A stretch of 64,000 bases of DNA from Blattamonas nauphoetae (taxonomy: Eukaryota; Preaxostyla; Oxymonadida). Under the pieces are notes generated by a model. The model worked only from the letters and a program-made list of their open reading frames with translations. It did no database searches and had not been told where the DNA came from. Position numbers and translations under genes: made by a program. The DNA lies in assembly GCA_033064195.1 (NCBI GenBank), contig JARBJD010000006.1, positions 712,146 to 776,145 of the forward strand, read 5' to 3'. Positions 57,601 through 64,000 of this stretch are shown here, piece after piece (position 1 is the first letter of the stretch; every line of letters begins with the position of its first letter).

Positions 57601-58980
57601 ACATCAACTCAGAGTTCTGGGATCATTCGAATTGTGGAGCAGTGCAGCTGCCGTGCTCGTCTCGTCGTGACTCACTCCAAGCTGACCGAAGCAAATCAAA
57701 ACGTCCTTCTCGACTCAGATTCCTCCCTCTCCTCAACTCTACTCGCGAAATCGAGTGGCTCTGTGATCTCTTCTGCGTCTTCACCATTTGAAATCTCTTT
57801 GACGTCCTCCGCTCAATTCAGCGTTCAGACATCGACATCTCTGACTCTGTCGAGTCTCATCGTGTCTCTTCCTGATGTCATCACCCAAACGATCTTTCTT
57901 GTTTCGGACGGATGGCTCTCACTCTCCTCTCTCGACATTCTAACAACTGCAGCTTCGCCGTCTTCCTCGACACCTCTCTTCTCTGTCTCGTCTGGCTCTC
58001 TCACTCTGACAGACACAACCATGCTCTTCGATCATCGCTTCGAACTGGGATCGTCGATCCTGATTGAACAAAGCGGAGGAGAGGTGGAAATGACAGGCTG
58101 CGAAGTCGCGAAAGTCTCGAGGGCGGCGGGTGATGGAAGTGTGGTGCATTGCACACTCAGTTCAACGACCGACCGCCTCTGCATCGATGGAGGATCGTTC
58201 ACGTCGTGTTCGTCGGGTGGAAAGGGCGGAGTGATCTTTGTATCTTGCGCTGCTATTGTCCAATCTTCGAATCTTGTAATCAACTCGACTTTCGAAGATT
58301 ATTGTTCGTGTGGTTCGACAGAAACGGGAAGTTGGGTGTTTGTTGAAGGTCATTCACTCTCATCTCCAAGTCGAACTGGGCGACAACAATCGAGTCGCTC
58401 TCCACACCAACACACGATTCTCTTCTTTGGGGAACAGACCTTTCGGAGCAGTCGTTGTCTGATTATCGTTCAGTGAGTCTGCTCGCCTTCCTCGCAGAAT
58501 ACAACAGCAGCGCCATCTCAGTTGGATCAGGTGGAAAAGATGTGTCTGGCTGTGGTGACACAAATCGGAGATGTGTTGGGCTGGACTTGGCTCACTCGCA
58601 TCTCGACGGAGATGGAACCCACACACTCGTTGTCCACTCCGAATCATCGCTCGCCTCGTCCATCTCTCTCGGCCCTCACGACCTCACCATCTCTCCCTTT
58701 GATGATTCTGCTTTGGTTTCAGTTGGACCGAGTGGTGACTTCGTCGTTGGTCAATCTCTGCTCACTCTCACCAAACTTGGCTTTCAGAGTGACTCGAAAA
58801 CTCGTTCGTCGTCGCTGATCACAATCTCAGAATCAGGATCGGCAGACATCTCGCAGTGCTCGTTCTCATCCTTCGTCCTCTCCTCGTCTGCTCTGATCTC
58901 ACACTCTGCTGGCACTCTGAAGCTCCACTCGTCGATCAGCCGAAAAGAAGGAAATGGAGGAGTTGTTGAAAGCTCGAGAT
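54639..58980 (+). pseudogene. Long right-handed beta-helix (Pmp-like) surface protein gene, multiply frameshifted
   Basis: The coding trace covers more than 1400 codons in six consecutive frame changes: frame 0 to about 54830, frame 1 to about 56760, frame 0 to about 57365 with TGA at about 56886 and 57001, frame 2 to about 57500, frame 0 to about 57655, frame 1 to about 58430, then frame 0. Three modules each carry a signature CG..[LQV].C.S element after a GS.HI-type strand (for example AGEDHWNCGRVQLPCCS and FWDHSNCGAVQLPCSS), spaced by Ser/Leu-rich beta rungs (SVSGLDLWPI, TTDRLCIDGGSF). This is the usual build of oxymonad beta-helix surface proteins. The best uninterrupted stretch is 54796-56763 (655 codons). 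Confidence 0.75.
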
Positions 58981-58999
58981 TCAATGAAATCTCTATTGG

Positions 59000-60077
59000 G
59001 ACACTTTATACACTATTGTATCAGACTTCGATGAAATTATGGGTCGAAAAAATGGACATCTCCGAACATTCAGAGGAATCGCCTTCTAGTGAATGGGTTG
59101 ACCTTCCCCCGATCCTTCCCAAAAAGCGGGGAAAATCGTCACCCAAGAAATGCAAGCAGGAAATCAGAAAACGAGCAGAAAAGGCCCAGAAATTTGGGAC
59201 TATTCCAGGAAGAATGGGGCACCGCCCTACCTTGAAGTCGAAGAAGAGCTCGTTTTACTCAAAATGTTACTTACACTCGACAAACAAAACAAATGTGCGC
59301 TATATACAAAGGTGCGTGCGTACGTATGTTTTTCTCATCATGATCAATCCAGGCTTTCCACATCAAATCAAAAGACGATTCTTCCGGCAAGAAGTACAAT
59401 TACCTTCGCCTGGATGGGTATATCTCTTCCTTGAAAGACATACGTCTTTAAAGCCCATCACGCCTCACTCAGTGGATTTAGCTCGGTACACGGCTTCGAC
59501 CCGGCAAAACCTAGTCCCTTGGCTCAGCAAACTACACACTTTACTACTCAAACATAAATATGAATGGGATCTAATTCTGCAGTGCGACGAAACAAGCCTT
59601 CAATCGAAAAATTACAGACCAGGGAAGTGCATTGGGTCTACCGACCGTGGACAACATTATGTAATCCAAACGAAACCAATGACAAAGATGACAGCTCTTT
59701 TCACTGTCGCGGCGTCGGGACGGAAGTTCAAAACTCATTTGCTTTTCCACAATGAATATCCACTGCCACGAATAGCCAATAGCCTGGGAGAAACAGTGAC
59801 CGTCCACCACACAAGGAAAGGCTGGATGGAGTCATCAATCTTCTTCGACCTTTGGAGGGACGAACTCATTCCGGAAATCTCAACAGTCCGAGGCATGCTG
59901 CGAGATTTCCGGAAGCGACAGATTGAAACAGACCCAACTTTGGGGCAACTACAGGACACAGATCTTCGGGCTCTATTGATATGCGACGGACATACATCAA
60001 GAAATAACCTGGAATGGGTCTCGCTGCTTGCCCAACACAAGATTGATGTGATTCTCCTCCCGTCAGTAGTGGTATAA
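59000..60077 (+). pseudogene. pogo/Tigger-like DDE transposase, truncated and fused in frame to the beta-helix remnant
   Basis: Within the frame 58455-60077, surface-protein sequence gives way near 58990 to a basic N-terminus with KKRGKSSPKK. A CENP-B-like segment follows, partly in another frame (APPYLEVEEELVLLKMLL, then GWVYLFLERHTSLKPITP). The DDE_1 core is LILQCDETSLQ (first Asp), the MTALFTVAASG strand, KGWMESSIFFDLW and LLICDGHTSR (second Asp). The sequence stops at 60077 before the third acidic residue, where a TAGTGG junction begins, so it cannot be active. pogo/Tigger enzymes insert at TA, the same target used by the MITEs in this window. Confidence 0.7.
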
Positions 60078-60347
60078 GCGAAATGGGAACCAAACTGGCA
60101 TAGGTGATACTCCTAGGAGAATTGGAACGAGAAATCAATTTGAATCTCAAAGCCAATTGAATTTTTTTAATATGACTCATTCTAATTTCCATCTCACTTA
60201 CTACTGAAATATTGACATTTCAGAGTTGTCAATATTTGGCTGTAAATTCGAAAATAAAAGCGAAAAAATGACCTCGTTTTGAAGCGTCTTTTTTGAAGCA
60301 AATTTTGAGTACTTTTAGAAAACAACGTCGATTTCTTTTTTTATTCA
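60078..60347. other. Left edge of an AT-rich block
   Basis: The base composition becomes AT-rich after about 60130. The junction TAGTGGTATAAGCG at 60067 resembles the MITE termini but no matching partner was found. No gene seen. Confidence 0.3.
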
Positions 60348-60366
60348 ATTTTTTAATTTGTATAAA
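60348..60366 (+). promoter_or_regulatory. Shared upstream motif, copy 1
   Basis: ATTTTTTAATTTGTA followed by TAAA, then ATG. The same 15 nt at the same distance precedes two other ORFs in this block. Confidence 0.75.
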
Positions 60367-60960
60367 ATGAGCAGCGTCTTGACACCAACACAACTACTGG
60401 AAATTTTGGACAAAGAAGATTTGAAAATGAAATCACCTCCAACTCTCAATCGACAAGGAACAACATATCTCACAGGAAGCACTTTCGAATACTATCTCGA
60501 AGAGAAACCAGATGAAACTTATCAAGTGTACGTCAATAGTTTCGTCAAAGGATACAGACCACATCTGAATCGCCAGAAATATCTTCGACCAGCAAATCGT
60601 TGTACAAAAGAGAAGCTTATTGAATCAATGAAAAATGAGAATTGTGAACTCATTTCTGAATACACTCATTCAAGTACTCCAGTAACGTATCGACATGACG
60701 GAATTGAATGGATAGTGATCCCATCAAAATGGATGAAAGGATTCAGAACTCATCAGAACAAACGAAAAAGATACACACAATCGTTTGTTGAAAATGAATT
60801 GAAAAAAGAGAATTGTGAACTCATTGGAACATACACAAAGGTACTTGAGCCATTCAAATATCGTGATTTACGAACAAAGAATGAGTTTTACGTTCGCTTG
60901 GACAATTGGTTGTATTTTGGAGACCGTCCTCACTTGAGAAAGTACCATGATAGGTCATGA
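60367..60960 (+). CDS. Repeat-domain protein of a probable viral/Polinton-like element (197 residues)
   Basis: ATG 60367 sits 4 nt after the shared motif, which decides the start. The protein has two clear copies and one weak N-terminal copy of a roughly 45-residue unit: [E]NCELI..Y....P..Y, a beta-hairpin-like stretch with W, then R[PT]H..[KR]. The last two units align with the two units of the protein at 62656. The consensus resembles repeats with a G-x-RPH/CPxC end known from large DNA viruses and their relatives, but the paired cysteines are mostly missing here. It is probably a small nucleic-acid- or structure-binding protein; the role is unknown. AT-rich codon use (K, N, E, Y) differs from the GC-richer neighbours. 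Confidence 0.7.
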   Translation: MSSVLTPTQLLEILDKEDLKMKSPPTLNRQGTTYLTGSTFEYYLEEKPDETYQVYVNSFVKGYRPHLNRQKYLRPANRCTKEKLIESMKNENCELISEYTHSSTPVTYRHDGIEWIVIPSKWMKGFRTHQNKRKRYTQSFVENELKKENCELIGTYTKVLEPFKYRDLRTKNEFYVRLDNWLYFGDRPHLRKYHDRS

Positions 60961-62636
60961 AAACACTGAAAATCTATTTTTGACCACAAATCAGTCGAAT
61001 CCAATGTGAGAACCATTTCGAAAAATTCTGCAAAAAATTCTAAAATCTCGGGGACACTGTCGGTCATCGATCAAGACAATCCTGATGAAAATCGGTTGAG
61101 AATTCGTCGAACTGTGTACCGAACTTTGGTCCAAAAAGTGACCAAAAAAGTCGATGTTCGGATTTCGCCACTATGAACCGCTTTATGGCTCAAATTGTGT
61201 TCAAACACGTTTGATTGTGACGGAAATCATTTTGAAAGGTAGGATTTTCGATAAAAACCACTTTTGAAAAAAAGTTTGATCCGACCCATTGAGGATTTTT
61301 ACGAGTCGAAATTTTCGAGATGAGGTATGGACCCTGTCTTCCATCATCTTTCGCTCAGGAATCGTCCTCTTATGGTGCCTTTTTGTGTTAGATTGGATAA
61401 GAACGCCTTCTGGCGACTTTAGGTATGAACCTTTTCACGTCACGATCCTTCGGACACTTTTTTGCCAATTTTCATTTTTCGTGTTAGATCTTTTGAATTC
61501 TTCGCATTCACGTCCTAGCGACGCTTTTTTGAGATTTCCTGTTTTCCCACTTCATTAGTTCTCTTTTTTTGCACACATCTTTGATTCACCACATTTTCGC
61601 CAACTTTTCACTCATATCGCTTTTGTCTCACGTTTTTACATATCATCCTCTCTTTCTCACCTTCCGAGGAGGGAGTGGCTGAAATTTTTAACACTTTTGT
61701 TCAGTACTTTTTCCTTAATCTTGGTTTTACGTGTTTTTCCCCATATCTTGTCCGCACGTTTGTCTTAACAAAAACTCGTTTCAATACATTTCATCACTCA
61801 TCTTTCTTGTTCCATTTCACCACTTATCCGTTCATAAGACTCTCTCATTTACCTCATTTCACAACCAATTTTTCCGTCGTTCACACCTCACGCGCACATC
61901 ATTATGTTCAGTTTTTCATTGATTTTTTCACTGAATTGGATAAAAAGAAGGTGAAACAACCAACAACGAAACGGGTAAGAATCATATCAGATGGTGAAAT
62001 GGCGATCGTCAAAAACGGTGTGAAATGTGACACCAATAGTGACAATGTCGCTTGTGTTCTCGGTTTTATGTCTTAAAAACAACGAAAATGATTCAAAAAT
62101 GTACGTGATATGATGAAGATTACGGAAAAATACCGAGATATGAAGTGAGCCGTTGAATGGCGGATCTCTGCAAAAGTCCGGAAAACTCAGTAAACGAGAA
62201 TTAGTGTGAACTTACAGAGAAAAAGTTTCAGAGAAAGAAACATGAATGAAGTGGTTAAAAAGGATAATCAATGAGAAAATGAAGACAGAAGTGAGGCCAA
62301 AAATGAAAACATATCGAGTGAAAATGAAGTGAAAGTTTTATCAAAACCGAGTGAAACAGAGCTGAAAAAAGAAGAAAAGGAGAGTGGCATACTCGTTTTT
62401 ACGTAAATGTACCGAGATCTGATGACGATCCTGAAACTCCGCATAACTCTGTAAACGTTCGGAAAATCCAAAAAACGAAGCATACGATCATGATCTCCAA
62501 CTTCAGGAGATTCCGAAACGCGAAGAATCAGAACGAAACTATCACTTGTGAGAAATGAGTGATCGAACCCATTGATCCTCGATCTGAGTGACAAAATCCA
62601 AAACTGAGAAAACAACGAATGAAAATCTAATTCTGA
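60961..62636. other. AT-rich spacer with no supported gene
   Basis: Frames at 61289-61558 and 61675-62076 (+) and 62268-62615 (-) are dominated by F/S/L from T-rich DNA. None has the shared upstream motif. The 61940-62076 tail (KKVKQPTTKRVRIISDG) reads better but is short. I would not call a gene. Confidence 0.4.
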
Positions 62637-62655
62637 ATTTTTTAATTTGTATTAA
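62637..62655 (+). promoter_or_regulatory. Shared upstream motif, copy 2
   Basis: ATTTTTTAATTTGTA followed by TTAA, then ATG at 62656. Confidence 0.75.
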
Positions 62656-63045
62656 ATGAATCCAACTGCGATGTACAAGGAAAGACGTCGAGTATGTTCA
62701 GAACAAGCATTAATTGAATCAATGAGAGAAGAGAACTGTACGCTGGTCTCTGAGTATGTCAGAAATAATGTGCCGGTGACGTATGTTCATGAGGGAGTTG
62801 AATGGAGAATAAAACCAAAGTTGTGGAATCAAGGAAACAGACCTCACATTGCGAAACGTCGACACTATACTCAATCATTCGTTGAAAATGAACTGAAGAA
62901 ATACAATTGTGAACTCGTCGGTGAGTACACAAAAGTTCTGGTTCCATTCACATATCGAGAGATTGGCGGAAGTGAAGTGTTCAGAATTAGACTTGATTCC
63001 TGGCTAAAGGCACCGAAAAAGCCCCATCAGAGAAAACAAAAATAA
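62656..63045 (+). CDS. Paralogue of the 60367 repeat-domain protein (129 residues)
   Basis: ATG 62656 follows the shared motif directly. The two units ENCTLVSEYVRNNVPVTY..RPH and YNCELVGEYTKVLVPFTY..KPH match the last two units of the 197-residue protein. Conserved strings include RRHYTQSFVENELKK versus KRYTQSFVENELKK and EYTKVL/TYTKVL. It lacks the N-terminal unit. Both genes share orientation and motif, so they are duplicates within one element. Function unknown; basic C-terminus (HQRKQK). Confidence 0.7.
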   Translation: MNPTAMYKERRRVCSEQALIESMREENCTLVSEYVRNNVPVTYVHEGVEWRIKPKLWNQGNRPHIAKRRHYTQSFVENELKKYNCELVGEYTKVLVPFTYREIGGSEVFRIRLDSWLKAPKKPHQRKQK

Positions 63046-63069
63046 ACGCTCAACTTTTTTTATTTTCGG

Positions 63070-63088
63070 ATTTTTTAATTTGTAGTAA
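63070..63088 (+). promoter_or_regulatory. Shared upstream motif, copy 3
   Basis: ATTTTTTAATTTGTA followed by GTAA, then ATG at 63089; only 25 nt after the previous stop codon, so the genes are tightly packed. Confidence 0.75.
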
Positions 63089-64000
63089 ATGGCGGCGACA
63101 CTGAAATTTGTCACAGACAGCATCACGAAAATAAGAGAACTATTTCCGAACACCACCTTTGAATTCAAGGATGAACATGGCTATGATCGAACATATAATC
63201 CAAACATTAGAAACTACCAACATCATCGTGCATATCTCCTGTCAATGCTCAAGAATCCAGATCTCCATTTTGAAGGAGAGATAAGGAATATTACCAACTA
63301 TCAGATTGATGATTTTATTCACAAACTGGAAGAGCACAATTACAATGTAATGATGAATGAAGAAGACAGCAAAGCAAGAATGCAAATCATGAAAGAAAAT
63401 CCAAGAGTGAACAAAGATGAACTGAAAAAGCAAGTGTTCAAGATGACGTGGAAACTGAAATCAATTGAAGAGAAGCTGATGGATCATTGGATGAAGAATC
63501 TGTTGATCATTCAGAAGAAAAATGAACAGATGGAAAAAAGAGAAGTGCAGACATTTGATGTATTCAATGAATGTATACTATTAGCTGAACCACGTGACAA
63601 AGCAGCATTCAATGAATGTCTCATGAATGCACGAAGGAAGTTCAAAAAGAATGAAGTCGAGAAGGTTGAAGATAATGGAAAACCATATCAGTTGTACTTC
63701 CACAATCACCTGAAAAATGTTGAGGAAATCACAACCTTCATCAAAGCAGTGTTCGACAAAGAGAAGGATCATCCATTCAAGATTAGTATTGACTTTGGAA
63801 AGATCATCGAAAGAAAGGACAAAGATGAGACAACGTACAAAGACTTCAGACCAGAATTAGAGAACACATCAAAAAAGTTTCCCAACAGTGATCAGAAGTT
63901 CAGGAGACATCAATGAGTATTCTAAATATGCAATCAATCTGATCAAAGAATCTCAGGAGAGAACACTGATGGATACTAAGACAATGTACATTGCATTCCA
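63089..64000 (+). CDS. Start of a larger element-encoded protein, possibly a protein-primed DNA polymerase, with a frame change
   Basis: ATG 63089 opens 275 codons to a TGA at 63916. The sequence then reads convincingly in another frame to the window end (GDINEYSKYAINLIKESQER, then LMDTKTMYIAF). The change falls near a run of six A followed by G (about 63867-63873), suggesting an indel or a ribosomal frameshift. The N-terminus is charged and helical. A block with FKISIDFGKIIE, then TYKDFRPELEN, then a DI..Y segment resembles the region just before the exonuclease domain in protein-primed family B polymerases of Polintons and adenovirus-like elements. That resemblance is weak and from memory; no polymerase catalytic motif lies inside the window. 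Confidence 0.5.

Noticed and set aside
60067-61190. A further TA-flanked MITE between GTGGTATAAGCG (60069) and CGCCAC (61190)
   Set aside because: Beyond the first four bases the two ends are not complementary.

Overview
This is a eukaryotic window, almost certainly from a protist with very small introns. The evidence is a set of 23-136 nt GT..AG introns (many 31-43 nt) that rejoin coherent protein frames, large Ser/Thr-rich hypothetical proteins, right-handed beta-helix surface proteins and many decayed genes. The three copies of a family carrying the string FSMDCSAFLN look to me like a large paralogous family of the oxymonad Blattamonas nauphoetae (Preaxostyla). That species call is recognition and was not checked by a search.

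Layout. 1-9 kb (+): the 3' end of a family gene, a coiled-coil/MATH-like gene, and a giant PPP-type Ser/Thr phosphatase gene cut in two by a 521-bp hAT-like MITE with a perfect 8-bp target duplication. 9.4-14.4 kb (-): a coiled-coil protein, a three-exon lysophospholipid acyltransferase, and a protein kinase followed by ubiquitin-like domains and interrupted by a TA-flanked MITE. 14.5-22.4 kb: a broken coiled-coil gene, two 357-residue family genes, decayed flanking repeats and two related ~595-bp TA-flanked MITEs. 22.4-26.3 kb (+): a five-exon gene for a 1240-residue protein. 26.7-31.4 kb (+): a beta-helix gene split by a 2916-bp TIR element with an 8-bp target duplication; the element carries a host-type gene and a nested TA-flanked MITE.

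31.9-37.7 kb: 30-bp and 33-bp minisatellites, a four-exon DDE-type transposase-like gene, then a 32-bp minisatellite. 37.7-45 kb: decaying genes, including an LCAT-like acyltransferase remnant lacking its nucleophile region. 46-47.3 kb: a second copy of the hAT-like MITE, again with its own 8-bp target duplication, beside a near-palindromic TA-flanked element. 47.7-50.2 kb: a nearly perfect tandem duplication of 1231 bp. 50-59 kb: pseudogene debris dominated by a frameshifted beta-helix gene. 59-60.1 kb: a pogo/Tigger-like DDE transposase fused in frame to the beta-helix remnant and truncated. 60.3-64 kb: an AT-rich block, probably a viral or Polinton-like insertion, in which three ORFs share an identical 15-nt motif exactly 4 nt before each ATG.

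The genes do not form a pathway. What ties the window together is transposon biology: at least five TA-flanked inverted-repeat elements, three insertions with 8-bp duplications and two transposase genes, several of them sitting inside protein-coding genes whose frames rejoin when the insertion is subtracted.
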